From: Flectonema sp. DT1601
Taxonomy: Eukaryota; Euglenozoa; Diplonemea; Diplonemida; Diplonemidae
Reading direction: 5' to 3'
Assembly: GCA_964019425.1 (NCBI GenBank)
Contig: OZ025816.1
Span: forward strand, 744,001 to 808,000
DNA length: 64,000 bases
A model generated the notes under the pieces. That model searched no databases, was not told where the DNA came from, and saw only the letters and a program-made list of their open reading frames with translations. Each line of letters opens with the position of its first letter. Positions within the stretch are counted from its first letter, which is position 1. This document shows, in pieces, positions 23,539 to 35,044 of this stretch. The position numbers and the translations under genes were made by a program.

Positions 23539-24405
23539 AGATTATTTTTTATATTAGTGCGAATATAATGTTAATCAGTCACTGTATATAACTACTGACT
23601 TGTGTTATTAGTTTTCATAATATCCATCGCAGACCTCTTGGGATACGACGCAATGAAATCATTTTATTTATTTTTAGATTTTTTTTTGAAGTTAAAACGT
23701 TTGATCATTATTGTAAAATGGTGTCAAGGTTTTGGTATTTCTTTTCTTTTCTTTTTTTTTTTCCTCTTTAATATCATCACTGACACACAATAGCCTCCCA
23801 TAAAAATGATAAAATAATTATGGACAAATTCACAATACAAAAAAGAAATATTTATAATATCGTCCCCCAATACGATTATAGTTTATTCCAGTGATAATCT
23901 CGTTGCCTGAATAAAGCCAATAAGACCGACTCCGACGAATCGTTGTCACGAACAGAATACTTATTTTTGTCATCGCGACTCTCTCTGCGGAGTTGAATAC
24001 GATTGTTGTGTTCCCAATTAATATCAACGGAGTATGCTTTCCCTCTTTTTTTTTGATCTTCCTCGCCCAATGTTCCTCTCTTCTTCGGGACTGGTTTCCT
24101 GTAGTGGGACATCTAGCTCCTACCAGGCGGTAGCTTTACGCAATCAGAGCCGCTTTTTTTTTATTTTTGTTTCCCTCTCTTCTTCAGTTGGTTTTTTTTA
24201 AGAACAAAAAAAACAACATCAAAACAATAAAAAAAAAAAAAAAAAAAAAATTCCGAGTAGTATTTTGATACATGTATAAATATCAAAAAAAAAAATCGGT
24301 TGCTTTATGACTTTATGCCTATCCACGTTAGTTGATTTTACTTGAGCGGTTTCGATACACCTCCTTCATTAACCAACTTTGTTTATTTAAAATATGATAT
24401 AATAT
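23539..24405. other. intergenic region
   Basis: AT-rich with an A run of about 21 near 24229-24250 and T runs. No gene or RNA recognised. It borders the MITE-like element. Confidence 0.35.
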
Positions 24406-25125
24406 CATAGATGGAAGTGCCCTACAATTTGTAGGGCGCTTGTAGGGCGCTTTTAATATAAATATTATTTTGGAGGGCGCTTTTTTTTACTTTTTTTATT
24501 ACTATAAGACACGGGGACTTACACTGACGCACAAGTATTTTGACGCAGAAGCCAAAAAAAATTGGCTTGGCAGTCTTTCGGAAAAAAAAAAGGGGTGTCA
24601 AGGGGTTCGAACCTGAGACCTCCAGGTCATGGTTCGGAGGTCAACAATGGCAAAAACAATGGGCCACTCCTTGAGAGCTTCCGGAGCCTGCTGCAATCCC
24701 TGAAGCTGAAACTCATTTCAGTGGACGATGCATCCCAGATCTACAAGGAGCTGATTAGCCCGCAGAATGCACCGAGTCGAATATAGAGGGATTCGAGGAG
24801 GGAGAGTGCGTTCTTGCTAACCTGTTAATAGGCCTACCTTGTGAGAAAAAAAAGAAGTTTACTGGTGGCAAGTAAACTGATATCCCAGAGACGCATTTGA
24901 TCGGGCGAACCGGAGAAAAGTCAAATAAGATGCGATTCGACCCTCGCTGAGGGCAGGGGTGTGTCAAAATGAGCTCGGCATTATATTAAATTTAATTAAA
25001 AAAGCGCCCTACGCGCCCTCCAGCGCCCTATTTTGGCCCTACAATGGCCCTATTTTGGCCCTACAAATTTTTGTGGCTGATTTTCACCAGGCGCCCTCCA
25101 AATTTGGAGGGCACTTCCATCTATG
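24406..25125. mobile_element. MITE-like non-autonomous DNA element with 18-bp inverted ends
   Basis: The left end (catagatggaagtgccct, 24406-24423) is the exact reverse complement of the right end (25108-25125). Beyond both ends the flanks also share an ATAATAT-like stretch in inverted orientation. Just inside, the left end has a hairpin around gtagggc and three AGGGCGC words. The right end has four GCGCCCT words and a perfect 20-base palindrome at about 25092-25111. The core (24540-24960) has no transposase, only a 38-codon open stretch with a protein-like look and a tRNA T-arm-like ggttcgaacc at 24605. At 720 bases with palindromic, GC-rich ends in AT-rich DNA, it fits a non-autonomous cut-and-paste element. 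Target-site duplication is unclear; the AT-rich flanks hide it. Confidence 0.7.
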
Positions 25126-25788
25126 TAATATTATATATTTCTTTTAAATTCATAAATCTATTAGAGCTGCGCGATAATGGGCTGGTGATTGTGCTGAGGA
25201 TAATCTCATTATCACTGTCCGTTGGTAATTGCAGTGAATAAAAATAAGAATTTCTTTTTTTTTCCCCCCGCTTTTCTTATTCCTAAACGTACCTTTTCTT
25301 TGATTAACAACTACAAGTATTTTCCTCAGTCAAGTACTTGGGTATTAATTTTGTTTTTAATAAAAGTTTTTACCGTTGTTACATTGTCAAAGTTTCACGC
25401 TCTCTTTTTACTGCATTGGAATAATATAAATTTACATCACAAAAGTGTTCTCACTGATGATTCGCATCTCATTGAGACCACAGCATGTTGATATCTGTTT
25501 TTTAAGTAAGACTTTTTATTGTGCACAAAGCACTTGAGAATAGTTTACTTGTACTTTTCTTTCATCATTCTCTTTCACTGATTTAATTTGTTGAAATAAT
25601 GAATTTGGTCATAGCTTTTGTGTCTTAACTAACTGTGGGAACTCTTTTTTTTTTTTTTCCCCTTCTTCTTTTTACCTTCTGTTGCTTAGTCCTCTTTGGT
25701 TGGTATAATGCAAATATCAATCTAACGGTTCATGTTGTTTGGGTTGGTTTGTTTTTTTTACTTATATTTTGTTTAGTTAATTACAAAC
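25126..25788. other. intergenic region
   Basis: AT- and T-rich. Ends in tatattttgtttag at 25776, a likely leader acceptor 12 bases before the next ATG. Nothing else recognised. Confidence 0.35.
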
Positions 25789-27312
25789 ATGAATCATTGT
25801 GTCTGTTTTCTGTTTGCAATGCTGATTGGATCGGTGCAGTGTTTGCAAATAGCAACTACAAAACACTGCGTTTCGTTTCCTAACGTGAAAATCTTACAAC
25901 TAGATGATGGCATGATGGTGAGTTATAAACAAAGACAATGTGAAGGTGATTTTATAGCCCATGTGATGTGCAGTAAAACACAATGTTCTCATAGCAAGAA
26001 ACTTGGGAATCCAGGAAATACACCGCATATAACTCACCACGATGTTAATGAGGCAAATGGTAGTTTTATTGCAGCGGTAGTGGACTTTCAACTTAAAGTT
26101 GATTCGGTAAGTTTAAAACTAACCGACAAGTGGATTACAGAGGAGTTCAATGAAGTTATGGGAGAAATATCTGTTTCTTATAACAGTCTGTCTAACACTT
26201 CAATATTTATTTGGGAAACAGGTTATAATAATCTCTCTACTAGAGTGTTCCAGGACAATTCAAAGCTCATCTTTGCAGATAATTTACTTATCCGTCCCAG
26301 ACATCCACAAATCATCTCTTACCAGAATTACTTCTTGTCTTTTAGTATGAAATACAAACGTATTCTTGTTGCTATTATTGATGCTGTGACTGGTCTTACA
26401 TTGACACCTTATACAGTCATATTCCGATCAAAGTCGACAATCAGAGATTATGGAATAACGATGTTTAATGGTGTGGTTTTCCCTTTCACATTTTATTTTT
26501 ATGCCACCTCCAAACCTATTTCGGGTAGAAAGAGAGAATTGTAAGGCAGCGTAACTACCCTACCGAGAAGTTGGACGATTCTTATTTATATTTCCAACAT
26601 TAAAAAAAAAAAATAAATAAATAAAAAATAAACAGGAACTGTTGCTGTAGTAACCGCAGAGTCGTCTTCGATATCAGTTATGTCTTTGGTGGTTACTCAA
26701 AATAATGGAAATTATAGTGTTGAGCCTGTTGTGAAAGACTTAGAATTAAATTCCTCTGCTGACACCATTACTAAAATAAAAGTAGCAGATGTAAATAGTG
26801 ATGAATTGATGATAGCGTTCTATGATAAAATGTATGTTCGATTCATCCACCTGGTTGAGTTTATATCAAATACATCACAAAACTTTCATCCACACGAAGA
26901 GTTTTATGTTGGCTACACTGAAAAGATCGACTATTCCATTATGGATAACAGTGAGAATGATGTAGCTGTTGTTCTTTCTACGGATAATGGTGTTTCATTC
27001 TTCTACAATCTTGACTTATGGAAGGCGTCACCTGACAATGTTGAACCTCCAACCAACACACCATCTAGTAGTGGGATTATTATAATACATGGTGGTGATT
27101 CACTCTCTTGGACGATTATTATTACTCTCATAACAACCTTGCCGTTAGTCGCTACCGTAGGTGGGAGTGCTGTTGTTTATATTTTAATTCAAAGAAAAAA
27201 AAAGAAACAAGATGATGCAACTACTACTGCAACTGTCGATGGTACTTTAGTCGGAACTGAACCACCGATTCCTCTCGGTGAATACCGTCTCTCTTCCTCA
27301 GAGTGCGATTAG
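25789..27312 (+). CDS. type I membrane protein, paralogue 2 (two exons)
   Basis: Exons 25789-26470 and 26636-27312 join to 452 residues. The N-terminus MNHCVCFLFAMLIGSVQC is a signal peptide. The ectodomain has the same order as the protein at 22103-23538, including a shared DY...NG segment right at the exon junction and a following N-(D/G)-T-(I/V)-A stretch, and many N-x-S/T sites. A transmembrane segment (LITTLPLVATVGGSAVVYIL) is followed by RKKKKQ and a short tail. The intron is 165 bases, starts gtgtgg and ends aaataaacag; it is longer than in paralogue 1 but sits at the same place and phase. The pair arose by tandem duplication and is now strongly diverged. Function unknown. Confidence 0.78.
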
Positions 27313-27914
27313 GATATATCTTGTGCCTTGATACAGTAATAACTGTTTATTTTATTATCTCGACGTCAGTCGAATAGCTTGATTCTTTCGTCGATAAAAC
27401 GACTGACTAATTCTTTCTAAAACAACATTTGAAATCTGTGTAAGGAACTTAAAATTGTTTGTGTAAAAAACACAACAACTTCGACAGCGTGTGATGTTTC
27501 TTGTTTTTTGACGCATAAGATTGGAAGTCCAATCCAATCAGTTGCTGAAATATTCAGCGACAACTTCACTGTGATATTGTTAGAAACCAGTTCTTTCATT
27601 ACTTTGGAAGTACTGAATGTGTTCATGTCATTCTTTCCATTGTTGTTTCTTACAACACTATACACGATTTGTTTATTAATAGTTTTTTGTTATGTAAGAC
27701 AGAGCTACTGACACTTCGACTATGTTCACTTTGTGAATTACAGCGGTAACTCCTGTCTACAAGCGAAACCTATTATTAATGGCCTTATTCACAATACCTC
27801 GTTGTTTGGGTCTACTCACGTTGCTGCTTCCTCGTAGCCTTGTGGTGTTCATCTGATGTATATAGTTTGCTGCATCAGATGAACAGTATTATGGTGGACT
27901 TTTTTTATTTAGTT

Positions 27915-27948
<34 letters not shown>

Positions 27949-28542
27949 TTGTCTTATTGATGATTTATTTTTCTCTAATGAAAGGAAGAAAATCTCCTGG
28001 GGAGGTAAAGAGATTCAAATAACCTTTACCCATACCTTAAGTCTACTATGTGAAACCATCACAAGTTCTATAGAGAAGCTGCTGCTGACCGAAAAATTTG
28101 GTGGTGACTGCCTCTATCAGAACTGCGAAAAAATAGAGACAACCAATGTTTTGATGCTTTCAATTCTCGGGTAGGGTGTTTTTCAGGATTTTAATTTCTT
28201 TTTATACAAACGAATTGGTCTTTTTCCTGATCTCTGGTTTTGAAACACGACCAAATACTATTTTGACAAAAAGGACACTACATACGGAGTCACTTAAGAA
28301 CATGAGAGTTGCTATGCTCAATATTATCTTAAGTTTGTTCTTCTTGTCAAGCAATCAAGCCACTTTAAGTAGCGGGTTGTGAACAGCGTTCTCATTTTAT
28401 CTTTTTATTTTGTTTATTTTTTATATTAATTAGCGCTGGATCTCGCTTGTTGCTGTGAGTTATTTTCCGGGGTATTTCGGATGCAGCGATAATATAAACA
28501 CCTGTGCTAACGTTTTTTTTTTTTTTAAAAAAAATTGAAATT

Positions 28543-28577
28543 CCCTAACTAATTACAAGTTGACACACAATAGACTT
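28543..28577 (+). repeat. local direct repeat, copy 1
   Basis: Shares ccctaactaattacaagttg exactly and then an A-rich stretch ending atagactt with 28850-28883. Both copies are preceded by T runs. Confidence 0.65.
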
Positions 28578-28623
28578 GTCCAACTTAGTTGAATCAAAAA
28601 CAAACATATGCTGAACTATACTG

Positions 28624-28762
28624 TGGAAACTGATTACAAGAAAATTTGGAATAATGTCCCTAAAACTTACTGAAAGCCTAAAAGGACAAGTAGTATGCTA
28701 TTACGTCCTGCAAACTACGCTTTCCACTAGTGTTATATGGAACAGCAGAACAATATATTTAA
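28624..28762 (+). repeat. dispersed repeat, copy 1
   Basis: Similar over about 120-140 bases to 48582-48700. Shared words in the same order are gaaactgat, caagaa, gacaagtag, aactacg, agtgtt and ggaacagcagaacaat. No open frame runs through it. Family unknown; it could be a short interspersed element or the end of a longer one. Confidence 0.6.
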
Positions 28763-28849
28763 CGTTTTCACTAGCTTGATTTCTTAAATGCATATTTCTT
28801 TTTTTTTTTTGCAAATAAATTCATGTACTAACGTTCCGAAATTTGTGTA

Positions 28850-28883
28850 CCCTAACTAATTACAAGTTGCATAAAATAGACTT
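28850..28883 (+). repeat. local direct repeat, copy 2
   Basis: Second copy of the 28543-28577 repeat, 307 bases downstream. The 20-base core is identical. Confidence 0.65.
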
Positions 28884-29124
28884 TACCTATTACGTAAAAC
28901 CTGTAGCTAAAATTCAACCTTTTATTGTTAATATTGTTTATTGTGATAAATACTTTTCGGGTTTTGGGAACAGCAAAGCAACGATGACGTAGGAATATGT
29001 CGGCAATGTCTTACGTGTTGGAAATTATTTTCGGATACCTCCTTTTACAACAATCTGAATTTTCTAAACTAACTAAACAATACTTTTATTAATTCAGCAG
29101 ATGGCACGCTAGTCCAGTGGCTGT

Positions 29125-29871
29125 ATGCTGGTGTTTCGGAGGTCAGGGATACTCCTGAAATGGGATTTACCTTTCCTCGCTGGAGGAGAGTTGAAAGAAA
29201 AGCAACTTGGCACAATCACTGGAGCTGTATGGGATCTTCAGGAGTTTCGCAAAAAGCCGTTTAGCAAATATAAAACCGACAAACGACTTGTTGTTGGAAA
29301 TCAACACTCAACGAAGAGCTATTTATTAAGACGAGAACTCACCTTTTCTGAGGACAACAATTCGATTCTTGAAGACTTTGTCAGCGGAAAAGACATAACC
29401 GGATTACAAGAATATATTACGTCTAGAGTGGGTAGTATGAAATCAGTACCTAACAACTGGTGTTATTCATACCTACGTTGCGTGTCGAAGTGTGATATTG
29501 ATGAAATCAGGTTGAAAGAATACATTACTTTCCTTGATACAAATATTCCTTTATCGAATGACTTTACTGGAAAATTAGATATCTGGGCGCTCTATATAGG
29601 ATTGATTTCTAATTATGATTTGTTATTAGCAGAGAAGAAGCTGAAGTCTTTGTTGCAGTCTCGTACTGCGTCGAGAGAGTTTTTAAATTCCGTAATCAAG
29701 CACGTTGATGACGTGGATCACGCTATTCGTTTATTTAATCAAATAGTTTCCGCAACAAACGTTACTCCAGATAACATCACTGTGGATATATTAACTCAAA
29801 AGGTACCCGAAAACGATATTCGTAAGTTGCAGCGATTCATGTTCATTGAATGGGGACTAGGAACTGGTTAA
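29125..29871 (+). CDS. PPR-like helical-repeat protein, probably mitochondrial
   Basis: A 248-residue protein. The N-terminus (MLVFRRSGILLKW) is basic and hydrophobic without acidic residues, consistent with an organellar presequence. From about residue 85 the sequence forms paired helices resembling degenerate pentatricopeptide repeats: helix pairs with an LQEYI start, NNWCYSYLRCVSKC, IWALYIGLISNYD and FLNSVIKHVDDVDHAIRLFNQI. PPR proteins bind organellar RNA, so a role in mitochondrial RNA or ribosome function is likely. The leader acceptor is probably attcagcag at 29097-29100; an ATG at 29101 is followed by a stop after three codons, so the second ATG is taken as the start. PPR assignment is by pattern only. 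Confidence 0.6.
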   Translation: MLVFRRSGILLKWDLPFLAGGELKEKQLGTITGAVWDLQEFRKKPFSKYKTDKRLVVGNQHSTKSYLLRRELTFSEDNNSILEDFVSGKDITGLQEYITSRVGSMKSVPNNWCYSYLRCVSKCDIDEIRLKEYITFLDTNIPLSNDFTGKLDIWALYIGLISNYDLLLAEKKLKSLLQSRTASREFLNSVIKHVDDVDHAIRLFNQIVSATNVTPDNITVDILTQKVPENDIRKLQRFMFIEWGLGTG

Positions 29872-30055
29872 CCTTAATGAAGGAAAACAGATTGGAATTC
29901 ATTTTTTAGAATAATTATTCTGTTAAACTATTTTGCAGATCGAAAAAAAAAAATAGTTTCGTCTTTTCATTGACGAGTAAAGCTGCTGGAGTTATCCTTA
30001 TGAATAATTCTTTTATAATTACCTCTTGACACCAGACATCCCATTTTTTTCTGAA

Positions 30056-31144
30056 ATGAGTAGCGAAGTGGAAATCTTGCAATCACTCGTCAAGGAGCAG
30101 CGGAGACAGATTCATGTAATGAGAGCCGCACTCACTGGACGAGAAGAACTCTTTGGGATGGCTGCTGATGAAGGAACTGCAGGATGGTTAAAACAGTTTA
30201 GGAGACAGCTCAAAGATCAAATGGCTTTAGAAATGAAAGCAGCAAATACATACGACGATCAGCAATCACCTGAAAGACTACCTCACAGGGAAAGTAGCAT
30301 TTCCCCAAACAGCGATTGCAACTTTGTTACCGTTAACAACATGAACGTACCAAAACACGACATCAGTCATTCTGAGCAGGAGTTCGTTGACTCTCTTTTA
30401 CACACTACTAAAGAATTGGTTTCAATGTGGTTCGATTCATTGAAAGAGAAGTATTCTGAAATCACGTCGCAAGTGTTTAACGGATTTCGTAGTTTTAAAA
30501 ACAACCCAACAGACGTGAATATGCATTCTTTCTTATCAAAAGTTGATAGACTTCTACCAGAGGCGATGGACTTATTGAGAGATGATGAAGATGTTTTGGG
30601 AAATCCTTTTCAAGAAAACTACTCCGAACTAAAATCTCTGTACTCGAAAGTCATTATTGACTTTGCGAACAACGCAATCACTACTTATAATGAAGAAAAT
30701 CCGGTTTCCTCAAAATTAGCTGAGGCTGATGGAAAATACGAAGATCTTTCCAGAAAGTACTCAGAATTACAACACAAGTGTGATGAATTATCAAAAAGTT
30801 ATCAGCAATGTGCTGCCCAGCGTGATACTGTTTTCGGTGATGCTGCAGCGTGGAAACACAAATTCGACGAAGAAAAGTCGAAAAGACTGTCGCTGGCAAA
30901 CGAACTAGAAAGCCTCCCAAGTAGCAGAATGTCGACACCGAGAGCAGCACCGCAGTCGTCAGCAGGTGTTCGAAATGAACCACGGATAGCTGAATTACGT
31001 GCGGCTCTTACTCACTTAGAAGTCCAGCTCTCCGCGTGTTGTTATAACAGTAACGGTTCTGAAGCAAGAAATGAGCGAATTAGAAGGCGAGTTGAAACTG
31101 TGAGAAGAGAACTCGAGCGGGAAGAAAAAATGCCGAGGCAATAG
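30056..31144 (+). CDS. coiled-coil protein of unknown function
   Basis: A 362-residue, mostly helical, charged protein. Residues 1-70 contain a first helix (SSEVEILQSLVKEQRRQI). A Ser/Pro-rich linker follows, then a helical central domain (about 105-215) and a heptad-bearing coiled coil (about 220-285). A Ser/Pro/Ala linker and a last basic coiled coil (about 310-362, RVETVRRELEREEK) end the protein. No known domain is recognised. The frame is open upstream from a TTG at 30026, but the first ATG is 30056, 20 bases after a possible acceptor (ttgacaccag, 30035). A cytoskeletal or centriolar role is possible. Confidence 0.7.
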   Translation: MSSEVEILQSLVKEQRRQIHVMRAALTGREELFGMAADEGTAGWLKQFRRQLKDQMALEMKAANTYDDQQSPERLPHRESSISPNSDCNFVTVNNMNVPKHDISHSEQEFVDSLLHTTKELVSMWFDSLKEKYSEITSQVFNGFRSFKNNPTDVNMHSFLSKVDRLLPEAMDLLRDDEDVLGNPFQENYSELKSLYSKVIIDFANNAITTYNEENPVSSKLAEADGKYEDLSRKYSELQHKCDELSKSYQQCAAQRDTVFGDAAAWKHKFDEEKSKRLSLANELESLPSSRMSTPRAAPQSSAGVRNEPRIAELRAALTHLEVQLSACCYNSNGSEARNERIRRRVETVRRELEREEKMPRQ

Positions 31145-31557
31145 ACCTCTTGTATTACTATTCTTTGTTCTATTAATTAAATGGCTCTCAATTTACGTAC
31201 AACAGACAAGTCATGAAAAGGCGATTAAAACTTGCATATGGAAAAGGATATCATTTGCTAGACGACCTTTCTTTCCTGGTTGTTCATCTAACACACAACT
31301 GAGGTAAGAAGCCTGGAAAGGCTTTAGAAAAATATCAATACAATCACATCGTATTATGTGACGTGTTGATGACCTGAGTAACAGGGTTGCTTCTTTTCTT
31401 TCTTTTAGAGTACCTGACTAGCCTGCTGAGATCGTTTTTCGTGGAAATCTCAAGGTTTCGCTTGCGATTACCACAGCTACTTTTAACAGCAACCAAGGTA
31501 TTGCTTTGTTTAACTTCTTCTCGATTGATATTATTCTTTCAACAACAGGATGCTGAG
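31145..31557. other. intergenic region and 5' leader of the next gene
   Basis: Contains two possible acceptors, cttttag at about 31409 and ttctttcaacaacag at 31548. An ATG at 31550 starts a three-codon frame (ATG CTG AGA TGA) that overlaps the next gene's start. Confidence 0.4.
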
Positions 31558-33782
31558 ATGAATGATCGATCTCGTATTACCGACAGAGAGAGGGGTTGTA
31601 ATGATGTTCCCTGTTTTCTTCTATTAATTGGAATGGTTTGCGGAATGATTGGCGTTGGAGTTATCGCCTTTCGAGACGGAGACGTTGGCTTTTTAGAAAC
31701 CTCTGGCGACAGTGAAGGTAACGTCTGCGGTAAAGGAGTCCCACCTCATAATATAACAGTTGGTGATTGGAGTCGTATGAAGTTTCAATGGAGTACTGTC
31801 TATAATAATACTATCAGAGCTTTATGTGTTACTGAGTGTCCTACTTACCATGTAGATTCTCTCAACTATGTTGGATACCCGAGTACACCTCCTAGTTTAG
31901 TAACTTATTCATCAACTCTACAATATGGTCGTTGTATTCCTGTTGGTGTTGCTGATGTTGCTGTTGTTGATTTCTACAAATCAAAAGAAGTCGTTTCTAA
32001 GGAAATGTACACCGCGGCAGCTGATGTTTTCCACAGCGAGAAAACAATAGCAGTCATCGGCGCAATCGCATGCGGCTGTGCAATCATGTGGACCTTTATG
32101 TTGACAATGCGAATCACAGAAGAACAATCATCGTTCTCATTTGTGACCTTAGGCATGTCATTCATTATTGTGCAATGTTCCCTGGCCGGTCTTGGAGTTG
32201 CAGCTTACACTTACAGTGGAGATGTATGTTTTCTGTTATTAGTCACCTCATCTTATTATTTGATGTTCTGTTTCAGTCTTCTAAATAAAATAAAACAGGT
32301 CAACAGCATAAGTGATCATAAAGAGTTCTGGAAAGCTATTGGAATCGTGTTGTTTGTATTCGCAGGATTGTTCTTCATGCTGTCGGTGTATTTGTGGGGA
32401 CACTTTTCAGCTGCTTGTTTCATGTTGGATGAAGTGTCTAAAGTAACTTCTGGATTCTACTTAAAGTTAATAACCTCATTTGCCTTGGCTCTAATTGTTT
32501 GTCTGACGTACTACTCCTTGAGTGTTATTGTTCGTTTGTCATCGATCAATAAAGTAGGTGATTACGGCTTACGAACAATTGACAATGATAAAGCCAACTT
32601 AATTTGGTTTATATTTATTGGTTGGTTTTGGGTTTGTGGATTTCTCAACGCAGTTTGTTATATCTGCGTATCATGCTACACGGTTCTCAGATACTACAAT
32701 GGAGGAGTGACAGCAGGAGCTGTAGAAGGTGATGGTGAGGTATGTTAATCAGATCTTTTATGTTGGAATATAAAAAAATAATTTAAATTCAAAACTCCAA
32801 AACAGACTGCTGATGTAATTCTTTCTATTTCATGGACAGTGTTTTATTATTTAGGAAGTGCTGCCTTTGGTTCTTTTATGATTCCAATAATGCAGCCGAT
32901 TAGATTACTATTTAGGATAGCTGAAGGACCAATGAGAGATGCTAGAAGTGGAGGTGCTGAAATGTGCTCATGTTGCATTCAATGTTGTATTTCACAATTA
33001 GAAGGTTGTCTTCATCAAATCACAAAAAGTACTTACGTCTTACAAATCTTATTTGGAAATGAGTCTCCTCCACTAAGCAGCTATGGTACAAGCATGTCAC
33101 CAGCGATGCTTGGGTACTTGAGATCGGGAAGGTTTGCTAAAGATGTATTCTTTAATAAAACACCAGACATTATGGTGACGACGTTCAAGACTGACGCTTT
33201 TCTTATTACTGCGAAATTTGCTGTTATTGGAATCGCATCAATGATCGGTTGGCAACTATTCAGTATCTCAAGCCTCTGTGATGCTGAAGCATCCACTGCC
33301 CCGATGATCATCACAGTCGCAGTCGTCTTCTTCATTGTCAGCTGCGTGTTTACAACATACATGGCTGCTCTTGATGCGATTATTGTTTGCTATTGTTATG
33401 ACATGGCATGGCCTACTGAGAGAGGTATGATTGATAATGTGTTTCATATATTTAACTCAAAGTCTATTTATAATAAACCCCAAAAACAGTAACTGAATCA
33501 TCTCCACTGAAGGCAATGATGCTCGAGAACTTTGGAGCTGTACTACAACCACAACCATCAGGAGCTGTTGGCATATCAACAGTGTCTGATGGAAGGATGA
33601 CGGAACCAAGAATGTCAGAGACGAGAACATCTCGAGCACAAACAGAGTTCGAAATGATGGCAGAAACTGCAAACAGTTTAGCACAGAATAACGGAATGCT
33701 TGGAACTACAGCAAACGGTGGGCGTATGTCTGCAGCAAATCCTCAGATGGTTGGAATGTCACCACACAATGATATGATTTAA
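31558..33782 (+). CDS. choline transporter-like protein (SLC44/CTL family), three exons
   Basis: Exons 31558-32739, 32806-33424 and 33490-33782 join to 697 residues, the usual CTL length. The order is family-typical: a short cytosolic N-terminus with RGCNDVPCFLLLIGM before the first membrane helix, a large cysteine-bearing extracellular loop (about 50-170), then about nine more helices. The second exon has YYLGSAAFGSFMIPIMQPIR, then a Cys-rich stretch (CSCCIQCCISQLEGC) and a YVLQILFGN motif, matching the conserved C-terminal half of CTL proteins. The third exon is a soluble Gln/Met/Ser-rich tail. Introns of 66 and 65 bases end in ccaaaacag and caaaaacag. The frame is open to 31387, but only non-ATG codons precede 31558. 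Choline or a related amine is the likely substrate. Confidence 0.85.
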
Positions 33783-35044
33783 ATTAATCACAATACGTTC
33801 AACTAACATAAGCTGCTGAAAAGTAGCCATTTTGCTAGCACGCAGCGCACATGCTGGACTCACCTTTCTTTGAAAACAGCAGATTCTGCAAAGTAGCTGC
33901 TTGGAATGTGTGAGTCAATACTATCGAGAGAAGAAATCTTCTTATTATGTTGTTTGTCTGCATGGGCGGCAAGAACGTACATTCATTCATTTTTTTTTTT
34001 TTTTTATTTCTCCCTCTTTTGTTGTGTCTTTCTTCGTCATCTCCCCTCCCACTCGTTGCATTTGTAATTCAGGTTAGTGGCACCCTCCCTCTCCGCAGTA
34101 AAAATTGTACAGAAAGTTATTAAATTCATTACTAATGTGTGAACTGAGTCAATACGTTTTTCTCTTAAGAGATATGAGTTGACATCACTGGCAATCCGAC
34201 ATTTGGTTGCCCGAGTATCGCGAGAAATACCTTCTTGATATGTTGCATTACGGTTGACGGTCATTTCTTTTAAAACAATCTTTTTATTTCGTTTTTCAGA
34301 TCTTACTGTTTATCTCATAAGCAGACTCTACAACGCAGGTTCACACACATAAGAGATTCTCTTGTTTTCTTTATAAAAAAGAGCACAACTTATGTGTCAC
34401 AAAGACGTAGAGCGAATTGAGAACTCGGTAAAATAGACTTTTTTAAATTGGGAAATAGCTGGTTGTGCTTATTTCCCTTAGAGTAAAAATAGAATCTTTT
34501 TGGCACTTTAGTTTATTGTGCCCTCAACCATGCTTTGTTAGTAAATAAGTTTAGCTGCTCGGAGCAGAAAAAAAAAAAAAAAAAAAAAAAAAAACTTTTC
34601 CTTACGGGAAGTGAAAGATTTCGTTCTGTTTTTTTCCCCCCCTTTTTTTCTTTTTTTTGTTATTTCTTTTTGTAGCATCTCCGTAAGGTTAAATAGAAAA
34701 CGCGGCATTGGAATCCTTTTACAGTTGGAGTATGTTAGTAGAGCCTTAAAGTAAACCTTAACCTCACTAGCAGCTGATCAGATATAGATCAGCAATCATG
34801 GCATGTTGTCGTCATGTCTGGGAAGAAATGCCGAACTGTTTTTTTTTTTTTTTTTGTTCTCGTTATTGTGAAGTCGTTGTTTGGAGTACTACTTACCATT
34901 GTCTCACCTCACACAAGAATAAAAATATGACAGCTGAGATTATTAAATATTTTTGTATTCCTATAAATCAGTTTGGTTTTATTACATAAAAATAATAATA
35001 ATAAAAATCAAATCAAACCTCTCTAAAGTATTCATCAGTCCTCC
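33783..35044. other. intergenic region, about 1.26 kb
   Basis: AT-rich with an A run of about 27 at 34567-34593 and several T runs. Ends in gtattcatcag at 35038, six bases before the next ATG. No RNA gene recognised. Confidence 0.4.

Larger units (their letters stand above)
27313..29124. other. gene-poor region with dispersed repeats, about 1.8 kb
   Basis: T-rich (27-base T run near 27918-27945). Holds two copies of a 35-base repeat (28543 and 28850) and one copy of a repeat found again at 48.6 kb. A 26-codon frame at 28302 has a signal-peptide look but no continuation. No RNA gene recognised. Confidence 0.4.

Noticed and set aside
24600-24660. tRNA gene on the - strand (ggttcgaacc followed by a T run)
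   Set aside because: Only a T-loop-like word is present; the stems do not pair and no acceptor, D or anticodon arms can be drawn.
27417-27711. Overlapping frames of 67 and 82 codons on opposite strands
   Set aside because: Both have low-complexity composition, no acceptor and no neighbour support; likely chance.
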